From Sialis fuliginosa (Eukaryota; Arthropoda; Insecta; Megaloptera; Sialidae), in assembly GCA_961205875.1 (NCBI GenBank), contig OY540819.1, positions 3,164,501 to 3,228,500 of the forward strand: a stretch of 64,000 bases of DNA, written 5' to 3'. This document shows positions 44,937-57,571 of this stretch, piece after piece (within the stretch, counting starts at the first letter, position 1; each line of letters starts with the position of its first letter). Both the position numbers and the translations under genes were made by a program. The notes under the pieces are model-generated. The model ran no database searches, was not told the origin of the DNA, and worked only from the letters and a program-made list of their open reading frames with translations.

Positions 44937-46221
44937 CACTCACGGAAATAATTAAAGGACCACTTTTATTTTTCAAAAAAATTGCTCATTTTCAAAGTAA
45001 TGCCGATAGGTCAAATATGATCCATTTTTTACTTATAGGATATGAAAATTGAAGGAAATTTTATCATCTTTTCGAATTTAGAGGTATATTTGTTTTATTA
45101 AACTTATTATTGTGACCAAATCGCGGTTTAATAAAAAATAAAAAAAATGTTTTTTTTTGCAATTTTGAAAGATACCCACGGGTATGTTAAATTTTTTTTC
45201 TAAAATTTCAAGATAACCATTTTGTAGGAAATTTGTTCAGCTTTAAAACGCTTTTTCAAATTTGTTTTATCATTTTTTGGTGTTACGATATTCGAGTTTG
45301 AATGAAAAAAGTACCAAAAAGTTTTAAACGACCATAAAGGGCCTAATGTTAGTCGCACAGAAAAGAAAAAAAAAAGAATATTAAAGCTTAAATAATCACC
45401 TATTGTTTAGTAGCATTTATAAAATGTTTAATTTTAACTTAACCCTTCAAATACGAAAAACAAAACAGTGTTCGAATTTAAATAATCCTGTAAAAATAAC
45501 CTTTTTTTAATCATAGATCTAATGTTTAAAATGTATCCAGAAATTAAGTTCTATCAAAGAATATGAAAATTAGACTTATTACCTTCTATGTGAACAAAGG
45601 TTCCAGTAAAAATCTTTTAATTTGGCTGAGAAATTGCATCTTGAATTTTTTGTATACGTTTAGGATTTGACCGTACTTTTTATAACAAGTTTTTCTTTGG
45701 GATTTTTTTTCGAAAAACAATCAATTTTTGCGAAAAATTGTAAGAAGGAAAAAGTTTTTCTTTCTTGTTAAAGAATATTAATAAATTTTTTCATATGTTT
45801 TATATCAATATTATGGGATTAAATTTATTTTTAATAGGGTACTTTTTTCATTCAAACTTGAATATCTTGGCATCAAAAAATGTGACAATCATTTTTTAAA
45901 AAGCATTTTGAAGCTGAGAAAATTTACTAAATGATGAATATCATGGAATTTTGAAAAAAAATAATCATACATCCCCGTGGGTATCTTTCAAAATTGCAAA
46001 AAAAAAAACAATTTTTTTATTTTTTATTAAACCGCGATTTGGTCACAATAATAAGTTTAATAAAACAAATATACCCCTAAATTCGAAAAGATGATAAAAT
46101 TTCCTTCAATTTTCATATCCTATAAGTAAAAAATGGATCATATTTGACCTATCGGCATTACTTTGAAAATGAGCAATTTTTTCAAAAAATAAAAGTGGTC
46201 CTTTAATTTTTTCCGTGAGTG
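44937..46221. mobile_element. 1,285-bp Tc1/mariner-type fold-back element
   Basis: Termini CACTCACGGAAATAATTAAA and ...TTTCCGTGAGTG, with TA at 44935-44936 and 46222-46223. The outer approximately 220-240 bp of the two arms are near-identical by eye. The inner approximately 140 bp (to the block GAATGAAAAAAGTACC) are still clearly complementary but much more diverged. A spacer of about 500 bp follows. No transposase is encoded. CACTCACGG with TA is a familiar Tc1-like start. Confidence 0.88.
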
Positions 46222-46223
46222 TA

Positions 46224-46595
46224 TTTGTACAGTAATAAAAAAAAATATTGGAAATGACTCTTCTGAAAGTAATAAAATGAAAATTATCAGTATAAGGCTG
46301 TCTCAAAGACTTTTCAAGTTGCACTCAATTGACAATAATGCTTTTCTGGATGGAGTTAATCTGAGTTAAACTGAATAAACTTGTAGATAATAAAATGATA
46401 TTTAATTTACTAATAAAGTAAATACGATTATTATTATTACATGTAGGTAATAAAAATATACATTTATTATCTTTATATCTTCACTCTTCACCCATGCATT
46501 CTACCGATTTTATCTTACGGTATATTTTGAACCATCCTTAACATTGAAATACAAAAAAAATAATTACATGACAAACTGCAACCATTAACCCTAAC
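46224..46595. other. AT-rich intergenic DNA
   Basis: Nothing recognised. Confidence 0.35.
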
Positions 46596-46715
46596 AGTAC
46601 GTGTGTTTTTTTGTGGGAGCGTTATCAGACAAGCTGATAGAATGACTGACAAATAAACTAGTGTATTTACACAACAGTTGGTGCCCCCACGTGACCTCGT
46701 TTACTCAACAAAATA
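46596..46715 (+). mobile_element. Possible LTR-end remnant
   Basis: TATTTACACAACA followed by GTTGGTGCCCCCACGTGACC looks like an LTR 3' end followed by a primer-binding region, as in BEL/Pao- or Gypsy-like elements. No gag or pol region follows. It is a broken fossil at best. Confidence 0.3.
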
Positions 46716-46943
46716 ATAAATCAAAATTACAGCTGAAAGGTACGGATGATGGATGGAGGTCATGATATAATTAATTTTTGTTGGATATTTAATATAATTC
46801 TCTCTATCCACAGTGAATCGATCATACGACTTCAACTTTTTTTTAGGTTATAAAAAGTACTAAGGTACTGAGTTTTGTTGTATTGAAAATAATTAGGATT
46901 TTTTAGTATGAATGGCATAAATCATTGGATACTTTTTTATGAA
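46716..46943. other. AT-rich intergenic DNA
   Basis: Nothing recognised. Confidence 0.3.
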
Positions 46944-47499
46944 GTATACCAGTTATGGTCGCTATAAGAGCAGGTTTACTGTTTTTGTGATTGACGGGCT
47001 TTTTTTTGTTATTCTCATGAACTCATCTTACTAATAAAACAAGTAACTTTTTATTTAATCAATTTAATTACCAAAGTCCGCAAATATAGTTTGTTTTTTA
47101 AATTATAGCCTTTTATTTTGTTTATGTTTTTTCTCCAGTAATAGATAAAGTAAAACCAGTAATGAACACGCAGTGATGGACACTTGCTAATGATTACAAA
47201 ATGATAAGTACTACAACACAAAAGATATAAAAGAAAGAATCATCAAATTTGAAACAATGTAAAGTAGTTGCTATGACAATATAATAATTAATAATATACT
47301 AATAATTAGTTTAAATGTCCACCATTTTGACAATTATTGGCCGATTGTCGTCAAATTACACTGCAAGACAATTAAATGTATATAGATGAATATTCAGAAA
47401 TGGTAGTAATTAAATATCAATAAATATTTCTAATTCAGTACATTTAATTATAAAATAGCAATTATTGGGGTCATATCTAAGACTGGTGCCAGTACCTTA
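46944..47499 (-). mobile_element. MITE family C, copy 5
   Basis: Inverted relative to copy 1. It has a complete terminus GACTGGTGCCAGTACCTTA at 47499 and a partly decayed opposite end beginning ATACCAGTTATGGTCGC. Confidence 0.75.
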
Positions 47500-47703
47500 T
47501 ATTATTTTTACTCTAAAAGTTTATTCTTTAGGAGATATATGTACAATAAACACAAACTATTTTGGTTTATCTTGAAGTGGAAATCATGGGGTTTCGTAGG
47601 TTGCGCCCTTTACAACTTTAGATAAGTACACTTTGAACTAACATTTCTTTAAGTTACAAAAAAATTTAACCAAAAATCAAATCTTATTCATTTTGTGTAG
47701 GAT

Positions 47704-48529
47704 CATAGACATAGAGAATGGACAGTGCATTCTGTATTTACACAATGGTGTAACATCTGTTCAAAAAGTGAGAGAGATGCAGTGTCGTTTGGAATATATC
47801 TATATCTTTTTCTAAGATCCTGATTGGTAGCTTACTATAGTTCAGGGTAGTGTTTCTGTCAGATATATTTTTGTATATCTATCTTGTGATTTTTATGCAA
47901 TAAGTTTTTTATTAGAAAAGTAAATAATATAAACAATAAACATACTATAATGGTTCATATTTCATCAAGGAAATTTAAAAAAAAACATCAATAGTTCTGA
48001 TAGAAATTTGCAAAATTATGAACGGATATTCCGGGAAAATAACATTTTTGCTACCAAAAATATTAAATAAATATTTATAAAAAATAGTTTTAAATCAATC
48101 CCCATGTGGTTGCTACAAAATGATGAGGTGGATTGCACTTACAAACAGCACATACAAGATTTACTTAACAAAATTTTAAATATTTTTTTTTTGATATTAG
48201 ATCAAGATATTAAAATTGGTTAAAAAATTTCGAAACTTATATTATTTAGAAATCAATAATTGTTTCTTTTTTTAAATCAAATTTTTTATAACGTTAATTA
48301 TTTTAACCTCTTTATATACATATAGTATAATAATATCATATATTAATCAACAGTAGATTAATATATTATGATAATATCTATGAATATTTTTAATGTTCGG
48401 GACTAAGAATGAAATAGTTACACTCCTGTTTAAAAAAAGGACAAGTATATTCCAAACCTGTTTCTATCTTTTTCTTTTGACACGGCTCTATGTTCGAGTC
48501 AGATGCGTGGCCCATTCTCTATGTCTATG
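47704..48529 (-). mobile_element. Family D DNA transposon, copy 2 (826 bp)
   Basis: Termini CATAGACATAGAGAATGG(A/G)C. The exact 8-bp duplication is TGTAGGAT at 47696-47703 and 48530-48537. It is inverted relative to copy 1 and colinear with it throughout. Differences are scattered substitutions and short length changes in A/T runs. No coding frame survives in both copies. Confidence 0.9.
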
Positions 48530-48537
48530 TGTAGGAT

Positions 48538-49024
48538 CCTTTTTCAAGAAAAAGTAACACCAACTATTCAAAAAATAAACAGAAAATAAATTAAACTAAA
48601 TGTAATTAAATCTATACATAAATAATCATATCCGACTTAATAAATATCATACATTCTTTTCCTTACCTGCAATCGCGTCATAAGTCTCTGTGTGCCTCAC
48701 GCTGGGTCTCACGTCAAGCGGGCCGCATGGTGCCGCGAGTTACATGTTAATAAGGAGGTTGTTTCCATTAATAAAGTCACCCCTGCTGCTAAAATACAAG
48801 CCGAATTACAGAATAATAGTTCTTAATCATAGATACCTTATCGCCCACCGTGCTTGGCCTAAGAAATAAATTAATTTTTATATCACAATTTTTTTAACAG
48901 AGTGTGCTGTGATCACGATATGTTATTATGATTTATTTGAATATTTTTTTCAAGAATTAAATGTGTCGATAATAGGGTAGTATTATAAGAACTATTTTAT
49001 TTATAGGGAAATTATTAATTGATC
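48538..49024. other. Intergenic DNA with a richer island
   Basis: 48665-48850 is balanced and unique (CACGTCAAGCGGGCCGCATG, TTATCGCCCACCGTGC). No gene is recognised; it is possibly regulatory. Confidence 0.35.
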
Positions 49025-49032
49025 ATTAAATC

Positions 49033-49421
49033 CAGTGGCGTAGTAAGAAAAATTTTCAGGGGGGGGGGGGGTTAAGTTTGGGGCTCCCAAAATATGCGAA
49101 ATTATTATTATAATTTTTAATCAAATGATCTAAAATATTTAATTTCTAATCTTATGACTGAACACCTTTTTTTTTAAGTCATATATAACTAAGTGCAGTT
49201 AACTATGTATGTACATATATGATCAAAAAAAAAGTCATTCAATTCAAAATTATTATAATTATTTCGCATATTTTAAGAACACTGAATATTTCGGGGGGGG
49301 TTATAATCACAAAAAAGGTCATTCCTTTCAAAATTGTAATGATAATTTCATATATTTTAAGAACATTGAATATTTTTGGAGGGGTTCCGACCCCAAAACC
49401 CCCTCCGTTCCTACGCCACTG
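49033..49421. mobile_element. 389-bp hAT MITE (CAGTGGCGTAG type), second copy
   Basis: Termini CAGTGGCGTAGTAAG and ...CCTACGCCACTG. The 8-bp duplication is ATTAAATC/ATTAAATT (7 of 8) at 49025-49032 and 49422-49429. It contains two diverged units (AAAAAGTCATTCAATTCAAA and AAAAGGTCATTCCTTTCAAA) and a poly-G run at 49061-49072. Two overlapping plus-strand frames follow the duplicated unit and are not genes. Confidence 0.85.
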
Positions 49422-49429
49422 ATTAAATT

Positions 49430-49971
49430 ATTGTAATAGTGGGTTGCAAAAATAAAAAAAGAATCAAGTTTAATTAACTTTACGTTAATTTATTAAATTT
49501 TTAGTTCTAAAGTTAACTACGGTTAGTAAACGGACGATTAACTAATTACCATTATTTTGATTTATGCAACTCATTGTCAACAAAAGAATTAAGAATTTGA
49601 CAGAATTAATATTAAAATTTTAGAGTTGTTTAATACGAACACATTTTAATGAGAAATGTATTTTCAAGTAGAGTAGACCTATTCCTGCAATGTTTAGTGA
49701 TATTTTCAGATATTTTGTATAATAACTTTGACAATTTGAATGTTATATTTAGTCACTATGTTAATGATAACCTACTATCAAATGATGCAAGATTTTTTTT
49801 AGGTTTTTTTAATCTATTTATAAAAAAAAATTTTTTTTCACCATAATTATGGGTTATATAGAAACAATTTTTTCTGATGTTAAGGATTCGTGTTTAACTA
49901 AGAAAAATATTTGAATGTTTTAAGCTTATAGACAAGGAAAGATAAAGGACAAATAATACATTATCTAGCGT
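49430..49971. other. AT-rich intergenic DNA
   Basis: Nothing recognised. Confidence 0.35.
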
Positions 49972-50302
49972 TGTTACCATATCGCTCCACGAGTCATTGG
50001 CGTATCATTCAGATTTTAAAATAAATACCAATTGTTTTGAATTATAAAATTTATTAATAATAAATATTTTATATTGTCTTTAACAGTATTTAAGTGATAA
50101 TTTATTAACAGAGAAATGTTTATTTGGAACTATCATCTCTCATACATACTAAATTAAATTGTAATTTAAAGCATATTTGCATATTATAAATTTTCAACTG
50201 ACGCCTCTGGGATAATATGGATGGAAATGACGATTGTGACATTTAAGAAAAGATGGCCGCCGTAAAATTTTGGTAACAGTTTCATATACGGACTAGCATT
50301 GG
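49972..50302 (-). mobile_element. MITE family L, copy 2
   Basis: Matches 1541-1865 inverted, from TTGTTACCATATCGCTCCAC to CATATACGGACTAGCATTGG. Diverged by scattered substitutions and small gaps. Confidence 0.6.
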
Positions 50303-53015
50303 TTGTTGTGTATTCATATTCTTTCCTAATCTAAGGTTTTAAGGCTTCCGCCATGATAAGATTAATGATTAATATTATAAAAAAATCTCGTCTGTGTGTA
50401 ACATCACTAATTTCCTTAAGAAATGATTGATTATTTTGTTATGAAAATTAGAGATCCGATCTAAATTAACAAAAAACTAAAAATCGTTAGAAAAATTATA
50501 TGTACACTGTAGATACTACTTTTTTGTAGAGATAGTGTTAAATTAATATTATGTACATAATTATATATGATTTATGTGTTATAATAATTTATTTTGATTT
50601 ATTATCAAACAAAACAAATTAAGTATTAACAAGATAATTTTCTAAAACATAAACATAAATAATATTTTTTAACTTTATTATTTATTATGGCAGAGTCAGA
50701 GTTGCAACATATTTGTGAAGTTTAAGTAAAAATTATGTGTACTTACTATGTATGTTGCATATATAAACAATAAACATGTAAACATACAGTGGCAGCTCCA
50801 ATATAAATATAAAAAGGAGACACCATAAAATTAATATTCGTTACATAAACGTACCTACCCCCATCCCATGTTAATATGCAGGCTCGGTTTATGTAGTTTT
50901 TTTCTTGATTTAAAAAAAACTTATTGGAGCGTTTATTAAAATTTAGATACCTAAAAATCTACGCCACTGTACTGTCAAGTTTTTTTTACATAGCAAAAAA
51001 AAATAGAAAAATATCATTAGCTAGAGGCTAGAAGGGTACCAAAAGCTGATGAAGGTTGAAAACTATTGACTTAAATCATTGTTAATAATAAAAGGATTGA
51101 AAATCTATTTTATTTATTCTTTTCCTGAAATAAAATATTATTGGTTTGTTTTATAAAAAAATAAATTACTTGATTAAGTAACTCTGTTATTTTTTATTTT
51201 TATAAGCAGTCTCATATTATGTCAATATATAGACCATATACAGGGTGGAGATTCTAACTAAATTATATAAGATTATTTAAGATTATAATTTCCTCAATGC
51301 TTTGAATTGTTTTACAATTCTTTTATAAATATTGTAAAAAACAATAAAATTGTAAATAATCCTGTATTTTTAGTAACTAATTATACGTTTATGGTATTTA
51401 TAAATAATTGTTATCAGATAAAAATAAATAACTCAAATAGCAACTAATTTATAGACCGTAATAACAGTTTTGTTTTTAATAAAACAAATAATAAATATAA
51501 AATATGGCTTTTTATCTTGGTTCATGTAATAGTGGAAAATAAAACTATAAAGTGACTTTTTATGTAAAGAAATAAAATTAATTCTGTAGACATGCACATA
51601 AATAAATAAGTAGGTATTGTGAAAATAATATAATTGTTTGTATAGAGCCAGGTTTATATGTGTAAGCATATAATATACTGAAATATAAACTGATAATGCC
51701 AGTTATTTATTATAGGTTTAAGAATTTCGAGTTGATTTTGAAGTTTTAAATTTTAATAATTTTTTCGCTAAACAATACTTATAAAATAGTTGTTATTTGA
51801 ATATTAATTAATTTTTCGAACGAACTCATATTATTTTTTTCTAACTCAAAAATGGCGCCTGTAGGGGGCTAAAAGCAGTGTTTTATTTTGTCCCAACCCC
51901 TCTAACTCTGTAACTACCGGCTCAAAAAATCTGAAAAAAATTTGGTAACGAGGCTTTGGTGGGACTACCAACGACAAATACTAAAGTCAACAATATAATT
52001 TTAAATTTTGGAATTATAGGGAGGGGCGTCATAGAATTTTTTATTTTGATATCTAGGCATGTGGTATGTCAAAATATAGATCTCAATTAGTAGAACTTGA
52101 CATTTTTTTATATTTTAACTTTAACTTAAAAATGCACCTGTAAGTGGTTCCAAACATTTCACTTAGTATGTCTTGTCCGAATTATTTTATTTGATTAAGG
52201 TATTATGATAATGTAAATATTATTTATTATGTGTGAAATATTTTTTTCGGTTTTTGTATTTATTTTTTCTTTTGTGACGGAACAATGTATACAAAAATAT
52301 AATTATTATGTGGGGTTATGTCATTTATTTATTTTGTTTTTAAATTAATGTACTTACATAATCACTATAATTACTAAAATTGACAAAGTTGGCAACCTTA
52401 TTAATTAATACATTTTAAAAAGTTTAAGGGGTGTGCATTTTATGGCCAAACCATGCTATTTGTTTTTATTTCTATTAAAGCCATTGAACTGCGTTGTTCT
52501 TTATCTGAACTGTTGAACAACAAAAGACAAATGATTTGTACATTTTGAGATTGATACGCAAATGGACTGGTGTGTGTAATTGGGCTGAATTCAGCTCGCG
52601 GCTTATTTTGATTAAGAACATTGATTAATACGAAGTTAATAGAGTTACATGATTAATTCAATAATTGATTTGAGTGCTGGATAAAATTATACCGGCGGCT
52701 TATTTAATAATTCCTAGTAATAAATATTTTAGATTGAATTTGATGAAATTACACGATAACCCTGTAAAAGGTATAATTATCTTGATTTTTTTTGGTATGT
52801 ATTTATAATATAGTAGAGCATAGAAATTTAACAGCTTTTTGTTTTACATATAACAATAATGGTCGTTAAAATTACAAGATTATATTATTATTTTTATCAA
52901 CAAATAGCAATTTTTAGTTTCGTTTTTTGGATGAGTTAGTATTGTATATAAGGACACGCATTTGGATGTATATTTATGTGAATTTTTTTATAATTTTTAA
53001 TCATAGAAGAAAATA
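50303..53015. other. Long AT-rich interval without genes
   Basis: Simple, A/T-biased sequence. At 51835-52190 there is a repeat-like stretch (AAAATGGCGCCTGTAGGGGG, then GTCTTGTCCGAATTATTTTA, the latter shared with 20030). 52570-52700 has several GATTAAT cores in a row. A minus-strand 78-codon frame (51433-51669) is compositionally chance-like. Confidence 0.4.
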
Positions 53016-53507
53016 AAACAGCCAAGTGCGTGTTGGGCACGCACATGATAGGTTTCCGTAGTCATTACGATTTATAAACAATATTTTTTTTATCAACTAT
53101 TCTAGCTACAGTGTTTGTTATAATTTTCATTGAAGATTGAGATTTTTTGCATCGATAGTTTTAAAAGTAGAAGATGGGAGAGGACGCTTTGATAACGACA
53201 TTTAAATGCAAATATATCGTGACTGAAGGGTTAAAATCAAAATGTCATATAACATTTTTTATTGCATTTTAAGAGATCTATCTAATGACCCCCCACTCAA
53301 TGGGGTAAGTGAAAAAAAAATGTGAGTTCACTTTTCAGTCTATGGAAAGGGGGTCCAAAAAAATGTTTTTTTCAAAAATCTTATCATTTCTTTTTTTGTG
53401 TTATCAGTCTTCGTCCGTATACCTAATTTCATCTTAATCGACTTACATTTTTTGAGGGCGGACATGGCGAAACTATAAGGTTTCCTAGTGTTCTACGGAA
53501 ACCTAAA
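53016..53507 (+). repeat. Repeat family E, copy 3 (short form)
   Basis: Starts AACAGCCAAGTGCGTGTTGG, with a left hairpin GTGCGTG/CACGCAC. It has one internal module and ends with the right hairpin AGGTTTCC...GGAAACCT (53478-53504). Confidence 0.7.
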
Positions 53508-54057
53508 AAGGCTTATTTTGTGTAATTTGAAGCATCCGTATTAAGTAAATTTCTTTACTATTGTATTTCTCGTAAATGATTAATGCTATGAACCATTACC
53601 AAAGTACATTTTTGTGTGTTTTATGTCATAATAATCTTATAAAAATGCCAAATTCAGGAAAAAAATTAAGAACAAAAAATACTAGACTAAAAATAAAAGA
53701 GCCCACTGACTCCATGCACTTCTGGCCTAAATAATCATTGATTGATACTGGAAATAGATAACACGTATAGATACTAAAATTATTGTCGGATTTTATTACT
53801 TTATCACAATGAGGTTTCAAGATATTAAATAAAAACTTATTTTAGAAAAAACCTTTGGAGGTATGTACCTCCCACACAAAGAATTTACGAACTATTCATG
53901 TTTTTTTCACCTGATATAATTTAACCTGTATAGTTTTGTCAATTATAGTGACAGAAGAAATCGAGAATCGAATCAAATTAAAAAAAATGAATTATAACTT
54001 CAATAATTGCTGTGAAAATTGTAATTTTTAAATGAAAATATTTATTCATTAGATCGG
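53508..54057. other. AT-rich DNA between inverted E copies
   Basis: Nothing recognised; it acts as the loop between two inverted family E copies. Confidence 0.35.
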
Positions 54058-54756
54058 TTTTTAAGTTTCCGTAGAAAACTAGGAAACCTTATAATTTCGC
54101 CATGTCCGTCCGTCCTCAAAAAATTTAAGCCGATTAAGATGTAATTTGGTATACAGACGAAGACTGATAACCTAAAAACAGAAATGATAATATTTTTGAA
54201 AAAAATTTTTTTTGACCCCCTTTCCATAGACTGAAAAGTATTTTCAAAAAAATATTTTCACTTAATCCATTAAGTGGGGTGTCTTTAGATAGGTCTCCTA
54301 AAATGCAATAAAAAATGCAATATCACATTTTGATTTTAACCCTTCAGTCACGATATATTTGCGTTTCAAGTCGTTATAAAAGCGTCCCCCCCACCCTAAT
54401 TTCTAAACTATCAATTTAAAAAATCTGAAAAAATTCATGAATGTAGCCTTTAATTAATACTTCCACTGAAAAGTATAACGAACACTGTCAAAATTATTTT
54501 GGACCCCCTGCCATAGACTGAAAATTGTACTCAAATTTTTTTCACTTACCCCATTGAGTGGGATATCTTTAGATAGGTCTCCTAAAATGCAACAAAAAAT
54601 GTTATATGACTTTTGATTTTAACCCTTCAGTCACGATATATTTGCATTTAAATGTCGATATCAGAGCGTCCGTTGAAATAACTCTTGTTTATAAAACGTA
54701 ATGACTACGGAAACCTATCATGTGCGTGCCCAACACGCACTTGGCCGTTTTATTTA
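54058..54756 (-). repeat. Repeat family E, copy 4 (long form)
   Basis: Inverted relative to copy 3. It begins with the hairpin around TTTCCGTAGAAAACTAGGAA, then GTCCGTCCGTCC. It has two internal modules in tandem, offset by about 260 bp (CATAGACTGAAAA, GATAGGTCTCCTAAAATGCA, TTTTAACCCTTCAGTCACGA in each). It ends CCAACACGCACTTGGCCGTT. Confidence 0.7.
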
Positions 54757-56872
54757 TGTATACTTATTTCGTTACAAGTAAAAGTGGATTTTAAATTTGT
54801 AGAAATAATTTCGAATCATCTATGTCTTACTGTGGGTTCACCACCATTTATAATTTAGGCCGCCTTATTTATGAAGAATAAATATATACATTTTGCGTTA
54901 AATTATGCAAGAGGTACCTACTTGATCCTACAGGCTATATATTTATTGAACGGTATTTATCAAAGGTGCCTGTTTGCGGATATAATTTTCAGTAATTAAT
55001 AATTTCGAAGAGATCGTTATAAAAATGTAAACAGTAATTTATTCTAAGAACTGGTTGCGATTTTAACTACCTGTTAATATTTTTACATATTTATTTAAGG
55101 TGGTTAAGAGCAATGGGTTGTATATTTTATGTAATTTATAATTATTATCTTGAAAACGGATCAGATGGAAGCAGCAAATGCTAATTTTTGATGTTATGTT
55201 TTAATTTTCAACCCACGTTGTATTTTGTAAGGCATGCTTGATTTTTATGATCTTGGGAATCGATTTAGGCTATTTTGAAAACGTTGGTAGGAAATAAATG
55301 TAATGAAAATTATTTATTTACAGGAAGGTGTTGAAACTAATCAGCTATCATTTTCAAATGAAAAAAAGAAGAACGTTTGCAGTTTTAAATGGGTATGAAT
55401 AAAATTTAATAAATTTTTTTTTACATCAATTTATTTTTTCGTGAAAAATATGCTAAAATTATCGTATTTGTTTTTAACTATTTCAGTGATGTATCAAAAT
55501 TAGCAAAACTTTTAACATTACGAAAAAGTATGATTTTTTTTGTTTATTTTTTAATTTCATTTTTTAAAGGAAATGAATGAAAATCAATACAATAAATACA
55601 GAAAATTGGATTATAAATTCAAAATTTTTTTGAATAATGTTTTCAACTATATCTATGTAAAAAAATCAGAGATCAAAATCTAAAAAGAGTATTTTGAAGC
55701 TGAGATTCCTCGTTTTCGAACTGCATTTATTTTTATACAATCTGCAAAGAGCATAGTAAAAAGTATAGATTTCAGTCTTTAAAATGATTTTTAAGTATTT
55801 TATGTAAGATATATTTTTTAGGGTAATTAATTATAACAAAGTTTTGTATATTATTTTTTATTTTTTTGTTATGTATCTACATTGATAAATACATACATTT
55901 TAACACTTTTTAATATTATAAAAAACAACTACAAAAATCGATTAAAAACCATCTCAATATTTGCATACGTTAAGTAAATTTTTCTATACAACAAAATATG
56001 TTATTATTTTTACAGATATGAATAAATAAACTATTATTATTATAGTCACTTGTTTTAATTGGTAATAACAATCGTGTAACTCATGCATATTAATCAATGT
56101 TCCCAATCACTTTGGGACAGCCCAACAGAACACTTTCATGTAGCAAATAATCTACGAACAAATCACGGCTTGCTAGATAAATCTCTCACATATCAGATAT
56201 TAAATGTAAAAATATGCTCATACCAAAGTGAATTATTTATTGCTCATTGTTTGCGGCCATATTGAACAAATGCCGACAGACTGGACAGAAAAATAATAAA
56301 TGTGTACTGTATGTATGTGCGTATAGGGTAGATCCGTGTCAAATGCCCAACTTTTTAAACAATTTTACAATTTTTGATTCTTTTAATAAATTACGAATCT
56401 ATAGTTGGATCTATCACGAAAAAAAATAGGGCAAAGTAATTTTTAGTAAAAAAAAGACGTAGAAAAAAAAAGATTTTTGGAAAATTATTGGTAGTTTAAA
56501 GGGGTTTTGACGGTACGAATCGTGCATTTTACCGTCAAAAACCACGGCAACCACTGCATGATAACACGACCAAACTGACGCGACTTACACCCAGAAGCCA
56601 AGATACAACACATTTTACTTTTCATATGAATTAATCACAATAATAAATTCACTGTTAAGCGGAATTGTTATAACACAAAATATTAACCCTCCAGTGGTAG
56701 CGCCTTATCTTATGACATTAGAAGTGTTGTTTATTGTAAATCGATGATAGTCTCTATATTTTTTTATCAATTTGTATAAACTAGAATTATATTTGTATAA
56801 TTCTAGAATGTCTTAATGCCATGGAGGCAAAAAAGGCCCACCTTAATTAAAAATGTGGTGTATAGTTAGCTT
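54757..56872. other. AT-rich intergenic DNA
   Basis: No gene is seen. TTTTGACGGTA and TACCGTCAAAA (56505-56515 and 56530-56540) form a perfect 11-bp stem with a 14-base loop. Two 60-codon plus-strand frames (56083-56265 and 56247-56429) are not recognised. Confidence 0.35.
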
Positions 56873-57571
56873 CCCGGGAAAAAATTTCAGATCTGAAGTG
56901 ATCTCGGTTGATCTTCATTTTGGAACAAATCAGATCTTTATAAATAAATAAACTTTTGTCTACCTTAAATAACAAATACACATATACTACCTATATAGAA
57001 ACCTTGTTTATAATTGAATCAATTAAAAAAAAATTGTACAGAAACGTATTGAATGATATTTGAGGCCCGTGTATTAAATTAATAAATAAATTCACAACTC
57101 ACCCCCTGTCACAGATTAAGGGTTGTAATTGGTCTCATTCGATCCAGCGGGAAAAATACTTCGGGATATTAGGGGTGTAGGGGGCAAAACAACCCTCTAT
57201 ATAGCACAGGAGTCGAGATATTTACGATTTTCTATAATGAATACCATAAGTAGCGAAACAGAAATATTCACCTAGTATCCCGAAGTATTTTTCCCGCTAG
57301 ATCGAATGAGACCAATTACAACCCTTCATCTGTGACAGGGGGTGTGTTGTGAATTTATTTATTAATTTAATACACGGGCCTCAAATATCATTCAATACGT
57401 TTCTGTACATTTTTGTTTTAATTGATTAAATTATAAACAAGGTTTATATATAGTATATGTGTATTAATTTGTTATTTAAGGTAGACAAAAGTTTATTTAT
57501 CTACAAAGATCTGATTTGTTCCAAAATGAAGATCAACCGAGATCACTTCAGATCTGAAATTTTTTCCCGGG
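56873..57571. mobile_element. 699-bp fold-back palindrome with CCCGGG ends
   Basis: The left arm begins CCCGGGAAAAAATTTCAGAT and the right arm ends with its complement. Arms of roughly 295-300 bp (56873-57172 and 57277-57571) match throughout, including AGATCTGATTTGTTCCAAAA and TCGAATGAGACCAATTACAA on the right side. The spacer is about 100 bp. No clear target duplication, so the superfamily is unknown. The 77-codon frame at 57457-57690 runs off the right arm and is incidental. Confidence 0.8.
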
